A DNA stretch of 64,000 bases from Bradyrhizobium canariense (GTDB lineage: Bacteria; Pseudomonadota; Alphaproteobacteria; Rhizobiales; Xanthobacteraceae), in the NCBI RefSeq assembly GCF_900105125.1, contig NZ_LT629750.1, positions 4,801,001-4,865,000 on the forward strand, written 5' to 3'. The stretch's first letter is position 1. Every line of letters begins with the position of its first letter. Below are positions 34,536 to 43,211 of the stretch, piece by piece. The notes under the pieces were generated by a model. That model ran no database searches. It worked only from the letters and a program-made list of their open reading frames with translations, and was not told where the DNA came from. Position numbers and translations under genes: made by a program.

Positions 34536-36278
34536 ATGACCATCCGCCGCCGGGATTTTCTTAAATTTTCGGGCGCCGCGGCGCTATCGGGCGGACTACC
34601 GAATCTCGCGCGCAGCGCCGACACCCCAAGCATCTACGACATCGAACGTTTCGGTAATGCGCGCATCCTGCACATGACCGACACCCATGCGCAGCTGCAG
34701 CCGGTCTATTTTCGCGAACCAAGCGTCAATCTCGGGATCGGCGCGATGCAGGGCAACCCGCCGCATCTGGTGGGCCGTGCCTTTCTCAATCGATTTGGTA
34801 TCAGTGCCGACAGCGCCGACGCCTATGCCTTCACCTTTCTCGATTTCGAAAAATCCGCCGCGCGGTTCGGCAGGCTCGGCGGCTTTGCGCATCTGAAGAC
34901 GCTGATCGATCGTTTGCGCAGCGATGTCGGGTCCGGACGCGCCCTGCTGCTCGATGGCGGCGATTTGTGGCAGGGCACGGGACAGGCCAATGCCATGCAG
35001 GGCGCCGACATGGTCGAAGCCGCGAACCTGCTCGGCATCGAGGCGATGACCGGCCACTGGGAATTTACCTACGGCGAGGCCGCGCTGCGCAAGAACCTGG
35101 AGCGGTTCAAGGGCGAATTCCTGGCGCAGAACGTGTTCCTCACCGAGGAGGCCGCCTTCAACGATGCCAAGGCCTTCGATGCCGCGTCGGGACGCGTGTT
35201 CAAGCCGGCCATCATCAAGGAGATCGGCGGCCATCGTGTCGCCGTGATCGGGCAAGCCTTCCCCTATGTGCCGATCGCCCATCCAAAGCGGTTTACGCCG
35301 GACTGGACCTTCGGTGTTCGCGACGACGAATTGCAGAAACTTGTCGACACACTGCGCAACAATGACAAGGCCGATGCCGTGGTGCTGCTGTCGCACAACG
35401 GCATGGATGTCGACCTCAAGCTTGCCAGCCGCGTCACTGGCATCGACATCATTCTCGGCGGCCATACCCATGACGCCGTCCCGCAACCGATCGCGATCAA
35501 GAATGCCGGCGGCGTCACGCTGGTCACCAACGCCGGCTCGAACGGAAAATTCCTCGGCGTACTCGACCTTGAACTGGCAAAGGGGCGAGTCGCCGATGTG
35601 CGCTACCGGCTGCTTCCGGTATTCTCGGAGTTGCTCAAGCCGGATCCGGCGATGCAGACGCTGATCGATAAGATGCGCGAGCCCTATGCGGCAGGGTACG
35701 CCGAGAAGGTTGCGACGGCGGATCGCCTGCTCTATCGCCGCGGCAATTTCAACGGCACGATGGATCAACTGATCTGCGACGCCCTGCGCGGCGAGCTTGA
35801 CGCCGAGATCGCTCTCTCGCCAGGTTTCCGCTGGGGCACCAGCGTGCTGCAAGGCCAGCCCGTGACCATGGACGATGTGCTATCCGAGACCGCGATCACC
35901 TATCCCGAAACCTACGTCCAGAGCATGACCGGCAGCCAGCTCAAGAACATCCTCGAGGACGTCTGCGACAATCTCTTCAATGCCGATCCCTATTACCAGC
36001 AGGGCGGCGACATGGTGCGCGTCGGCGGCATGGCCTATACTTGTTCGCCCGCTGAAGCGGTGGGCCACCGGATTTCCGATCTCAGGCTCGACAGCGGCCG
36101 CGCCATCGAGGCTGGCAGGAGCTACAAGGTGGCGGGATGGGCATCCGTCAATGAGCAAAAGGGCATGCCGGTGTGGGACGTCTTCGCCAAATATCTGCGC
36201 TCGGGAAAAACCAGAGACCAGCGCGGCACCGGCGTCACGCTGAAAGGCGTTGAGGACAACCCGGGCATTGCGGGATAG
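34536..36278 (+). CDS. soxB: Sulfate thiol esterase SoxB
   Basis: A 580-residue periplasmic enzyme with a Tat signal (RRRDFLKFSGAAALSGGL) and a dimanganese 5'-nucleotidase-like fold: ILHMTDTHAQ, LLLDGGDLWQGTG, MTGHWEFTYG, LSHNGMDVD and ILGGHTHD carry the metal ligands. It removes sulfate from SoxY-bound sulfonate. GGGAGGTGCGGAG upstream sets the start at 34536; the longer open frame in this phase runs across the SoxK-like gene and is a shadow. Confidence 0.96.
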   Translation: MTIRRRDFLKFSGAAALSGGLPNLARSADTPSIYDIERFGNARILHMTDTHAQLQPVYFREPSVNLGIGAMQGNPPHLVGRAFLNRFGISADSADAYAFTFLDFEKSAARFGRLGGFAHLKTLIDRLRSDVGSGRALLLDGGDLWQGTGQANAMQGADMVEAANLLGIEAMTGHWEFTYGEAALRKNLERFKGEFLAQNVFLTEEAAFNDAKAFDAASGRVFKPAIIKEIGGHRVAVIGQAFPYVPIAHPKRFTPDWTFGVRDDELQKLVDTLRNNDKADAVVLLSHNGMDVDLKLASRVTGIDIILGGHTHDAVPQPIAIKNAGGVTLVTNAGSNGKFLGVLDLELAKGRVADVRYRLLPVFSELLKPDPAMQTLIDKMREPYAAGYAEKVATADRLLYRRGNFNGTMDQLICDALRGELDAEIALSPGFRWGTSVLQGQPVTMDDVLSETAITYPETYVQSMTGSQLKNILEDVCDNLFNADPYYQQGGDMVRVGGMAYTCSPAEAVGHRISDLRLDSGRAIEAGRSYKVAGWASVNEQKGMPVWDVFAKYLRSGKTRDQRGTGVTLKGVEDNPGIAG

Positions 36279-36280
36279 TC

Positions 36281-36766
36281 ATGAGATATTTGCGGGGATA
36301 TCGACGATTTGTTGGACGCGCGCTCGGCAATGTCGCGATGGCGGCGATCGTGCTGATCACGGTCTCGTCGCTGGCCCGAGCCGAGCCGGCACCGTTGCCG
36401 GACAAACCGTTCGCCGAGCACCGCATCGTGTTGCAGCTCTCGGACAATGATCCCAAGAAGCAAGGCCTCGTGATCAGCGTCGCCTACAATTTGCTCAAGC
36501 TCTACGATCCCGACAAGGTCGCCATCGAGGTGGTCGCGTTCGGTCCGGGCATCGAGTTGCTGTTCCCCGACAATCCCAACCGCAAGCTGATCGAAAGCCT
36601 GGTCGCGCAAGGCGTGCGTTTCGACGTCTGCCTCAACACCGTCGATACGATCGAACGCGATACCGGCAAACGGCCGCAATATATTCCCGCCGCGACGCCG
36701 GTTCAGGTCGGCGTCGGGCAGATTCTGTCGCTGACCGAAAACGGATATACGTTGGTTCGGCCTTAA
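36281..36766 (+). CDS. Exported DsrE-like protein (first of a tandem pair)
   Basis: A 161-residue DsrE/F-like protein with a signal-type N-terminus (ALGNVAMAAIVLITVSSLARA) starting 2 bp after the soxB stop. The fold segments are visible (EHRIVLQLSDNDPKKQGLVISVAYNLLK; VAIEVVAFGPGIELL). One cysteine, Cys117 in FDVCLNTVDT, lies where DsrE-type proteins carry their persulfide cysteine. DsrE proteins are usually cytoplasmic sulfur carriers, so an exported form inside a sox operon suggests a periplasmic sulfur role (inference). Confidence 0.85.
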   Translation: MRYLRGYRRFVGRALGNVAMAAIVLITVSSLARAEPAPLPDKPFAEHRIVLQLSDNDPKKQGLVISVAYNLLKLYDPDKVAIEVVAFGPGIELLFPDNPNRKLIESLVAQGVRFDVCLNTVDTIERDTGKRPQYIPAATPVQVGVGQILSLTENGYTLVRP

Positions 36767-36780
36767 GGAGTGTTCTCTCA

Positions 36781-37236
36781 ATGCACGGCGTTTTTCATCG
36801 TCTAGCGATCGTTGCCCTGATGTCGATGGCGTTCATCTCCACCAGTTCCGCGGCCGACAGCAAACCACATCACATTGCCATTCAGGTCGATCAGAACGAT
36901 CCGCAGGTCATGAACCTCGTGCTGAACAATGCCAGCAACGTGATCGAATATTATCGCAACAAGAACGAAGAGGTGGACATCGATATCGTCGCCTATGGTC
37001 CGGGCCTGCATATGCTGCGGGCCGACACTTCCCCGGTGCAGGATCGCGTGAAACGCCTCAAGGACATGGTGTTTCCCGGCAAGATCCAGTTTTCCGCCTG
37101 CAACAATACCAAGCAGGGCATGGAGAAGGCGGAACACCACGCGATTGCTCTCGTGCCGGACGCTACCATCGTCCCCTCAGGCGTGGTTCACCTGATGGAG
37201 TTGCAGGAGCAGGGCTGGAGTTACGTACGACCGTGA
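36781..37236 (+). CDS. Exported DsrE-like protein (second of a tandem pair)
   Basis: A 151-residue paralogue of the previous protein, with its own signal peptide (RLAIVALMSMAFISTSSAA) and the same landmarks: HHIAIQVDQNDPQVMNLVLNNASN, VDIDIVAYGPGLHMLRAD, Cys107 in FSACNNTKQGMEK, and a closing LQEQGWSYVRP like the ENGYTLVRP of its neighbour. A duplication with retained cysteine is evident. It lies 14 bp after the first copy. Confidence 0.85.
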   Translation: MHGVFHRLAIVALMSMAFISTSSAADSKPHHIAIQVDQNDPQVMNLVLNNASNVIEYYRNKNEEVDIDIVAYGPGLHMLRADTSPVQDRVKRLKDMVFPGKIQFSACNNTKQGMEKAEHHAIALVPDATIVPSGVVHLMELQEQGWSYVRP

Positions 37237-37745
37237 CGAGGGCGATGCGATACCCGGCCATCATTGCCGCCGCGCTGCTGGCGCTGGGCTCGTCCGCTGC
37301 CATGGCTGATAACGATGCGGTCGTCACTTACAAGTCGCTGTCGCCGGAAGTCGCGCTTGAGGCGGCGCAGGCCGCGCTCAAACAATGCCGCGACAACGGT
37401 TTTCAGGTCGCGGTCGCAGTGGTCGACCGTTTCGGCCAGCCGCAGGTGATGTTGCGAGACCGCTATGCCGGCCTGCCCGCCGCCGAGACCGCGACCAGCA
37501 AGGCCTACACCGCCCTGAGTTTCCGCGCCGCCACCAGCGACCTCGAGAAATCGATCCGGTCAGGTCAAATGGCTTCCGGTTTGGCGCTGTTGCCCCATGT
37601 CGCCATGCTGGCGGGCGGGCTCGTGATCGAAGCCGGCGGCACCCTGCTCGGCGGCATCGGCGTGTCCGGTGCGCCCGGCGGCGACAAGGACGAGGTCTGC
37701 GCCAAAGCAGGGCTGGATGCCATCAGGGACAGAATAGATTTCTAA
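37233..37745 (+). CDS. Exported GlcG/HbpS-like haem-binding domain protein (DUF336)
   Basis: A 170-residue protein: signal peptide (PAIIAAALLALGSSAAMA), then a GlcG/DUF336 domain (LSPEVALEAAQAALKQCRDNGFQVAVAVVDRFGQPQVMLRD; GGLVIEAGGTLLGGIGVSGAPGGDKDEVCAKAG). The GTG start overlaps the previous stop (GTGA). Members of the family bind haem, cobalamin-like groups or flavin; the role in a sulfur operon is unknown. Confidence 0.85.
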   Translation: MTRAMRYPAIIAAALLALGSSAAMADNDAVVTYKSLSPEVALEAAQAALKQCRDNGFQVAVAVVDRFGQPQVMLRDRYAGLPAAETATSKAYTALSFRAATSDLEKSIRSGQMASGLALLPHVAMLAGGLVIEAGGTLLGGIGVSGAPGGDKDEVCAKAGLDAIRDRIDF

Positions 37746-37807
37746 AAAACAGGGGCAACGGAAATAAAATCCGCTATGATGGGGCTGCAAAACGGCAGAA
37801 ACCCACC

Positions 37808-38848
37808 ATGATCTTTCGTCAGCTATTCGACAGCGTTTCAGGAACTTACAGCTATCTGCTGGCCAGCCGTGCCGGCGGCGAGGCGCTGATCCTCGACCCC
37901 GTGCTGGAAAAGGCCGATCGCTACTGCCAATTGCTGCGCGAACTCGATCTGAAACTGGTCAAGGCCGTCGACACCCATCTGCACGCCGACCATGTCACCG
38001 GGCTCGGTGAGCTGCGCGACCGCACCCATTGCATCACCATCATGGGCGAGCAGAGCAAGGCCGACGTGGTTTCGATGCGGGTCTCCGACGGCGACAAGGT
38101 GACAATCGAGGGACTTTGTCTCGATGTGATGTACACGCCGGGTCATACCGACGATTCCTACAGCTATCTGATGGGCGATCGCGTCTTCACCGGCGACACG
38201 CTGCTGATCCGCGGCACCGGCCGCACCGATTTCCAGAACGGCAGCGCGCGAGCGCAATATGATTCGATCTTCAACCGGCTGTTGAAGCTGCCTGAGGAGA
38301 CCATGGTGTTTCCCGCCCATGATTATAAGGGCGATACGGTGTCCACTATCGGCGAGGAGAAGCGCTACAATCCGCGGCTGCAGGTGCGCTCGATCGACGA
38401 ATATGTCGAGCTGATGGGTAATCTCAATTTGCCCAATCCGAAATTGATGGATGTGGTGGTGCCGGCCAATATGCATGTCGGGCTCCACCAGGAAGAACTC
38501 GCCAAACAAGGCCTCGCACTTAGCGCCCACCAAGCCATCGAGAGCCTCGGCCGGCCCGAGGTGCTGCTGGTCGATCTTCGCGAGAGCGGCGAACGCGCCA
38601 GGCACGGCACGCTGTCAGGCGCGCTTCACGCCCCCTACCCCAGTATCGATGAAAGCCTGCGGCCGGGCGGCATGCTGCGCGAAGTCGCGGCGGCGACTGG
38701 CCGCCGCATCGTGTTTTTCTGCGCCTTCGGCGAGCGCTCGGCGATGGCCGTCGCCGCTGCCAAGGATGCGGGCCTCACCAACGCCGTGCACATCGCCGGC
38801 GGCATCGACGCCTGGAAGAAAGCCGGCGGCCCGGTGCTGACGGGGTAA
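37808..38848 (+). CDS. Persulfide dioxygenase-rhodanese fusion
   Basis: A 346-residue fusion of an ETHE1/Blh-like metallo-beta-lactamase domain (about 1-225; THLHADH with His57, His59, Asp61, His62) and a C-terminal rhodanese domain (about 250-345) with active Cys305 in FFCAFGERS. Such proteins oxidise glutathione persulfide to sulfite and trade sulfane sulfur. No signal peptide, so cytoplasmic. It starts at ATG 37808, 62 bp after the DUF336 gene; the long open frame further upstream is a shadow. It may be read from the sox promoter or its own. Confidence 0.92.
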   Translation: MIFRQLFDSVSGTYSYLLASRAGGEALILDPVLEKADRYCQLLRELDLKLVKAVDTHLHADHVTGLGELRDRTHCITIMGEQSKADVVSMRVSDGDKVTIEGLCLDVMYTPGHTDDSYSYLMGDRVFTGDTLLIRGTGRTDFQNGSARAQYDSIFNRLLKLPEETMVFPAHDYKGDTVSTIGEEKRYNPRLQVRSIDEYVELMGNLNLPNPKLMDVVVPANMHVGLHQEELAKQGLALSAHQAIESLGRPEVLLVDLRESGERARHGTLSGALHAPYPSIDESLRPGGMLREVAAATGRRIVFFCAFGERSAMAVAAAKDAGLTNAVHIAGGIDAWKKAGGPVLTG

Positions 38849-38886
38849 GATGCAGTCGTAAGGCGCCCGTCCGCGACGGAAGTGTG

Positions 38887-38985
38887 CTCCTTCTCCCATG
38901 GGGAGAGGGGCGGGGTTACGCTCTCTCGATAGACCCCAACCCCTCACCCGCGCCTTCGGCGCGACCTCTCCCGCCGGGAGAGGTG
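38887..38985. repeat. GC-rich repeat between convergent genes
   Basis: Hairpins CGCGCC/GGCGCG (38949-38963, 3-nt loop) and CCTCTCCC/GGGAGAGG (38965-38983, 3-nt loop), plus CTCCCATGGGGAG near 38893-38905. Box order and wording resemble 25173-25279 and 6141-6184. It separates the persulfide dioxygenase gene from the convergent ABC binding-protein gene. Confidence 0.75.
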
Positions 38986-39025
38986 AAATCGCATTCGCGG
39001 CGCGCTCCGCAGCTTCTAACAACGT

Positions 39026-39886
39026 TTACCGGCTGACCCGCTTCAGCTCCTTCACCAACACGTCGAGCGCGTCCGCCAGCATCACGCCGCCGCAAACCGT
39101 CAGCTGTTCCGGAATGACGATGCGCTTGCTCGGCGGATAAAAACGCTCCAGCGCGGGATGCAGCAGAAACGCACTGCCTTCGTCCTCTGCATGATCGCCG
39201 GCCTCCGACACCACAATGAAATCGGGCCTCGCGCTCACGATCGCCTCAAGCGAAGCGTATCCGCCCGATGTGACGCCGAGATCGCCGGCGGCGTTGAACA
39301 GTCCGGCCTCGCTCAGCAGTGAACTGACCAGGCTGTCGCTGCCGGATACCCAGCCGCGGCGCGACAGCGGCAGCACGGAATAATGCTTGCCGGTCGCGGC
39401 CTGGCGTGCCCGCGTGATCGCGTCGTCGAGCCGGGCGATTTCTGCCGTGGCGCGATCGGGATGCCCAACGACGGCGCCCATCCGACGAATCTGGTCCTTG
39501 ACCTCGTCGAGCGAGCGCGGCACGCCGAACTCGACCAGGTGAAAACCCTTCTCCTTCAGGAATTCACGCGTCGATCGTTTGTCGAACAGGCTCGCGACCA
39601 CGACGTCAGGTTTCAGCACCAGGATATCTTCGGCGCCGCCCGACAAGATTCGGTATCGGCGCGCATCGCTGGCCGCCCAGGATTGCCACGGGTCGCGCGA
39701 AAACCGGCTGAGACCGAGGATTTGTCCGGGATCGGCCAGCGTCAACAGAAGCTGATCGGTGCAGACATTCATCGACGCGATCCTCGGCAGTTCAGCAGCG
39801 AGCGCAGGCGTCAACCGCAGTCCGACGGATATCGCCAAAACCGCAAAGGCCATCATTCGGGGCAGCAATCCAGTGCGGCTGTTCAT
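39026..39886 (-). CDS. Iron-siderophore/cobalamin-type ABC substrate-binding protein
   Basis: A 286-residue periplasmic binding protein of the FecB/BtuF type, with signal peptide (MMAFAVLAISVGLRLTPALAA) and the PRIASMNVCTDQLLLTLADPGQILGLS opening, then LKPDVVVASLFDKR and ARPDFIVVSEAGD. It is the last gene of a permease-ATPase-binding protein operon, 7 bp after the ATPase. Haem, ferric siderophore and cobalamin are all possible ligands. Confidence 0.9.
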   Translation of the reverse strand: MNSRTGLLPRMMAFAVLAISVGLRLTPALAAELPRIASMNVCTDQLLLTLADPGQILGLSRFSRDPWQSWAASDARRYRILSGGAEDILVLKPDVVVASLFDKRSTREFLKEKGFHLVEFGVPRSLDEVKDQIRRMGAVVGHPDRATAEIARLDDAITRARQAATGKHYSVLPLSRRGWVSGSDSLVSSLLSEAGLFNAAGDLGVTSGGYASLEAIVSARPDFIVVSEAGDHAEDEGSAFLLHPALERFYPPSKRIVIPEQLTVCGGVMLADALDVLVKELKRVSR

Positions 39887-39893
39887 GGCCTTG

Positions 39894-40676
39894 TCAGATT
39901 TCCGCCCAGGGCACGATTACGGCCTCGCGCTGATACTCCGCGCGATAGGCGCTGATCCCGAATACATCCGCCATGACCGATTCAGACAAGGCCTCGGTGG
40001 GAACGCCTTGCGCGACCAGCCGGCCTTGCGACAGCACCACCACGGTATCGGCAAATCGCGCGGCAAGCCCGAGATCATGTGTGACCACGATCACCAACGT
40101 GCCCTTGTCGGCAGCGGTGCGCAGGCCTTTCATGACGTCGATCTGGTGGCGCGGATCGAGCGAAGCCGTCGGCTCGTCCGCCAGGATCACCGGCGCTTCC
40201 ACGGCGAATACCCGGGCCAGCGCCACACGGCTGCGCTCGCCACCGGACAATTCGGTGACGCGGCGCGCGCTGAATTCGACGACGTCCGCCGCCTGCATCG
40301 CGCGCAGCACCGCCTCGGCATCCGCAGGCGTCAATCGCGCCGGGTCGGTCGCGCCATGCGGATAGCGGCCAAGCGCCACGATATCGCGGGCCGGCAGCGG
40401 CCAGTGCACGATATGGCCCTGCGGCAAATAAGCGAAACGCTTTGCACGATCCCGTAGGGAAAGCGATGACAGAGCGTCGCTGCCGACACGGATGGCGCCG
40501 CTAGAAGGCAGCAGTCCCGCCAGCGCCCGCAACAGCGTGGTCTTGCCGGCGCCGTTCGGCCCTACCAACGCGACCAGATGCCCCGACGACAACGAAAGCG
40601 AGATATTGCTCAGCACCGTGCGGCCGGCCAAGCTGACGCTCACGCCCTGCGCGGTGAGGAAGGCGTCGTCAGTCAT
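39894..40676 (-). CDS. Iron-siderophore/cobalamin-type ABC ATPase
   Basis: A 260-residue FecE/BtuD/HmuV-like ATPase: Walker A GPNGAGKTT (about 38-46), signature LSGGERSRVALARV, Walker B VILADEPTASLD, H-loop VTHDL. It overlaps the upstream permease gene by 4 bp and powers the importer. No feature separates iron from cobalamin use. Confidence 0.93.
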   Translation of the reverse strand: MTDDAFLTAQGVSVSLAGRTVLSNISLSLSSGHLVALVGPNGAGKTTLLRALAGLLPSSGAIRVGSDALSSLSLRDRAKRFAYLPQGHIVHWPLPARDIVALGRYPHGATDPARLTPADAEAVLRAMQAADVVEFSARRVTELSGGERSRVALARVFAVEAPVILADEPTASLDPRHQIDVMKGLRTAADKGTLVIVVTHDLGLAARFADTVVVLSQGRLVAQGVPTEALSESVMADVFGISAYRAEYQREAVIVPWAEI

Positions 40677-41719
40677 GCAACGCCTCCCGCGAGCGCGCGA
40701 CGTTCGCGCATGATCAGATAGAGGAAGAACGGCACGCCGATGATCGAGGTCAGCACGCCAACCTTGATATCGCTGGTCGATGGAATGAGGCGCACGGCGA
40801 TATCGGCCGCCAGCAGCAGTGCAGCGCCTGTGAGTGCACTCGGGACCAGCAGGCGCGCCGGATCGTGACCGATCAGCGGCCGCATCAGATGCGGCGCCAC
40901 CAGACCGATGAAGCCGATCGTGCCCGACACGGCGACCGCGCCGCCGACGCCGAGCGCGGTGCCAAGGATCACGCCGAGCCGCAGCCGGCCGACATCGACG
41001 CCGAGGCTTTGCGCCGTCTCCTCACCGAGGCTCAGCGCGCGAAACGCGTTGCGCTGGCTCCACAGGATGACCGCGCCCGCGACGATGAACGGCAGCGCCA
41101 TCATGACGTGACGAAAACTGCGATCCTCCAGCGAGCCAAGCAGCCAGAACGCAATTTCCAGCACGACGAACGGATTGCTGGACAGGTTCATCACCAGCGC
41201 GGTCGCCGCACCCGCGAGGCTCGATATTGCAAGCCCCGCCAGAATGAGGATCAGCAATCCGGCATTGCGGCCTGCGATCGCGAGCAGCACGAACACCGAA
41301 GCGAAGGCGGTGATGATCGCCGCGACCGGCAACGCATAGGAGCGCACGTCGGCAAATCCGAACGCGATGATCACGACCGCGCCAAACGCCGCCGATTGCG
41401 GCGCACCAAACAGCGACGGCGACGCCAGCGGATTGCGCAGCAACCCTTGCAGGGCGGCGCCGGACATCCCGAGCATGGCGCCGATCGCAAATCCCAGGAT
41501 CGTTCGGGGCAGACGGATCTCGCGCACGATCACCTGCTGCACATCGCTGCCGCCGCCGAACAATGCATCGATCACGGCAAACGGCGACAGCCGCACCGAT
41601 CCGATCCCGAGCGAGATCAGCACCAGTAGCACCACCAGGACAGAAAGGGCCACCATCACGCTGGTGCGCCGGCGCAGGGCGATATCAGCCGTCACCAGGA
41701 CGTTCTGAACACTCATCAA
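40673..41719 (-). CDS. FecCD-family ABC permease
   Basis: A 348-residue permease of the FecCD/BtuC type with about ten membrane helices, the GAMLGMSGAALQGLLRNPLASPSLFGAPQSAAFG segment that follows helix 2 in the family, and the GTIGFIGLVAPHLMRPLIGHD coupling loop (about 255-275). First gene of the operon; the start may be either of two adjacent ATGs. The 186 bp upstream is divergent with the small basic protein genes; I looked for a cobalamin riboswitch there and saw no clear B12 box. Confidence 0.93.
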   Translation of the reverse strand: MMSVQNVLVTADIALRRRTSVMVALSVLVVLLVLISLGIGSVRLSPFAVIDALFGGGSDVQQVIVREIRLPRTILGFAIGAMLGMSGAALQGLLRNPLASPSLFGAPQSAAFGAVVIIAFGFADVRSYALPVAAIITAFASVFVLLAIAGRNAGLLILILAGLAISSLAGAATALVMNLSSNPFVVLEIAFWLLGSLEDRSFRHVMMALPFIVAGAVILWSQRNAFRALSLGEETAQSLGVDVGRLRLGVILGTALGVGGAVAVSGTIGFIGLVAPHLMRPLIGHDPARLLVPSALTGAALLLAADIAVRLIPSTSDIKVGVLTSIIGVPFFLYLIMRERRALAGGVA

Positions 41720-41905
41720 TTGTCCTCAACCGGCAGCGCCGGCCACCCGATGCAGGCTGTTTAGCACGTTTGCTGATTTGACCAGAAAAGCAGTCTTTTC
41801 CGAACGATACGGCCAAAAACTGCCCTCTTCCATGCGATGCGTGGTACAGTCCTGGTCTACCGGCCACCGCCAGATGATGCACACCCGCGAATGTTAGGCT
41901 TTCCC

Positions 41906-42133
41906 ATGGACGACCAACCGAAAACTGCTGCCGAGATGAAAGAGATCCGGCTGAACCGCAAGCTCGCCCAGAATGTCGAAGGTATCAAGGCGATGGCGGA
42001 TATCGCGGCGGCAGATATCGCAATTCGAAAGCGGACGGCAGACCTGCGCGCGATGCGATTGGCGAAGGAAGCCGCCGACCGCGACAAGCCGGCGGAACCC
42101 AAGGCCAAACCAAAGAAAAAGAAATCATCCTGA
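41906..42133 (+). CDS. Small charged helical protein, unknown function (A)
   Basis: A 75-residue protein (start ATG 41906, MDDQPKTAAEMKEIRLNRK) made of charged, alanine-rich helices with a lysine-rich tail, AEPKAKPKKKKSS. Not recognised. Its stop overlaps the start of the next small gene (TGATG), which shows the two are made together; both contain an R-L-A-K/R-E-A-A segment followed by a proline/lysine tail, so they may be diverged copies. A nucleic-acid- or membrane-associated role is only a guess from charge. Confidence 0.65.
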   Translation: MDDQPKTAAEMKEIRLNRKLAQNVEGIKAMADIAAADIAIRKRTADLRAMRLAKEAADRDKPAEPKAKPKKKKSS

Positions 42134-42417
42134 TGACGAAAGAAGAACGGGACCGCGCTGAGGCGCGGGTCAACAAAGTCACCAAGGCCGCCCAAGATGC
42201 CCGGAGCGGCAAGACCGATCGTGAGGCTGAAGCGAAAGCCGTCCTCGATAACATGGCGAAGCTGAAAGCATTGCGGCTCGCCCGCGAGGCCGCAGCGCCT
42301 GCACCTTCAGCCGCGACGCCCAAAAAGACGCGCGCCAAAACGAAGACGTCAGGAGAAAAGGCTCCGGCATTGTCGGATTGGCTCGCCGGCCAGCAAAGCG
42401 GCGGGCGGCGGATCTAG
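42133..42417 (+). CDS. Small charged helical protein, unknown function (B)
   Basis: A 94-residue protein (TKEERDRAEARVNKVTKAAQ; VLDNMAKLKALRLAREAAAP) with helical, possibly coiled-coil N-terminal half, a basic proline/lysine segment (PKKTRAKTKTSG) and a short tail ALSDWLAGQQSGGRRI. Not recognised. Coupled to protein A by TGATG overlap and convergent with the 79-residue gene 7 bp further on. Confidence 0.65.
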   Translation: MTKEERDRAEARVNKVTKAAQDARSGKTDREAEAKAVLDNMAKLKALRLAREAAAPAPSAATPKKTRAKTKTSGEKAPALSDWLAGQQSGGRRI

Positions 42418-42424
42418 GCCGGCA

Positions 42425-42664
42425 CTATACCGGCGCGGGCAATTCAATCGTCGAGCGCGTTTTGGTCGCGGCGTCGTAGATCTGCACTTGAAGCATCTGA
42501 AACTGATTCTTCAAAGCCGTGCCCGCGGCTTCGGCGGCCTCGAGCGAGTCGTGGTGTGACTTGAAGTGACCATCCACCACCAGCGAGTAGCCATCGGTCG
42601 GCGCCTTGTCGGCGCGAATGATCTTGCGCGGCTGCTCGTCTGTTTCAATCTTCGGTTTCTTCAT
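42425..42664 (-). CDS. Small conserved-looking protein, unknown function
   Basis: A 79-residue protein, KPKIETDEQPRKIIRADKAP then GYSLVVDGHFKSHHDSLEAAEAAGTALKNQ and a beta-like end LQVQIYDAATKTRSTIEL. The alternation of a short beta hairpin, one helix and a final strand suggests a small compact domain, not a random frame. GGAGACAAGC precedes the ATG on this strand. Function unknown. Confidence 0.65.
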   Translation of the reverse strand: MKKPKIETDEQPRKIIRADKAPTDGYSLVVDGHFKSHHDSLEAAEAAGTALKNQFQMLQVQIYDAATKTRSTIELPAPV

Positions 42665-42829
42665 GCTTGTCTCCTTGTTGCGCCTCCCTTTAACAGGACA
42701 TTGGAAAAAAGGCGGGAAAGATCATCCAACACCGGCTATTATGCCCGTCAAAGGCGGTCAGATTGAGGTCAGTGTGCTGATGACCGGATCTCTGGGCCAG
42801 ACCTCGATCTATCCCGACAAGAGGACATC

Positions 42830-42985
42830 ATGGGCGCACCAGGCCAAAAGAGTGAGCCTCCCAAGAAGGGCGACGACAAACCAAAAAAGCCCCCTCCCAG
42901 ACCGATCGAGGACGACGATTTCGAAGATGGCGACTTCGCCACGCCGAAGCGCGATCGCAACGGCAACGATGATGAGCCGTTATAA
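42830..42985 (+). CDS. Very small charged protein, unknown function
   Basis: A 51-residue protein starting MGAPGQKSEPPKKGDD, with a lysine/proline-rich half (KPKKPPPRP) and an acidic half (IEDDDFEDGDF) ending RDRNGNDDEPL. AAGAGGAC lies 4-5 bp before the ATG. The composition suggests a disordered protein; the clear ribosome site and charge segregation argue that it is real. It sits in the same patch as the other three small genes. Confidence 0.55.
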   Translation: MGAPGQKSEPPKKGDDKPKKPPPRPIEDDDFEDGDFATPKRDRNGNDDEPL

Positions 42986-43211
42986 CCCCTCTGTCAGGGA
43001 AATCTTCCCTCTCGATCAAGCTGCTGCGGCCACGTCAGACATTGTCCCCCGCATCTAGTTGCCTTTATCCAGCGAATTCGGCCGGGCATCCCCGTTCCGG
43101 CGCGGTGCGCTGGGGCTGCCATGCACCGGCATTCATGGACAAATAACCGGTCCAAACGATAGTTTTGCCCCGCCTTGCCGGGCGATTATTCAATTGAGGT
43201 ATGATTCAGCG

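Noticed and set aside
41720..41905. Possible cobalamin riboswitch upstream of the FecCD permease
   Set aside because: No clear B12-box-like sequence or conserved stem pattern could be seen on the minus strand.
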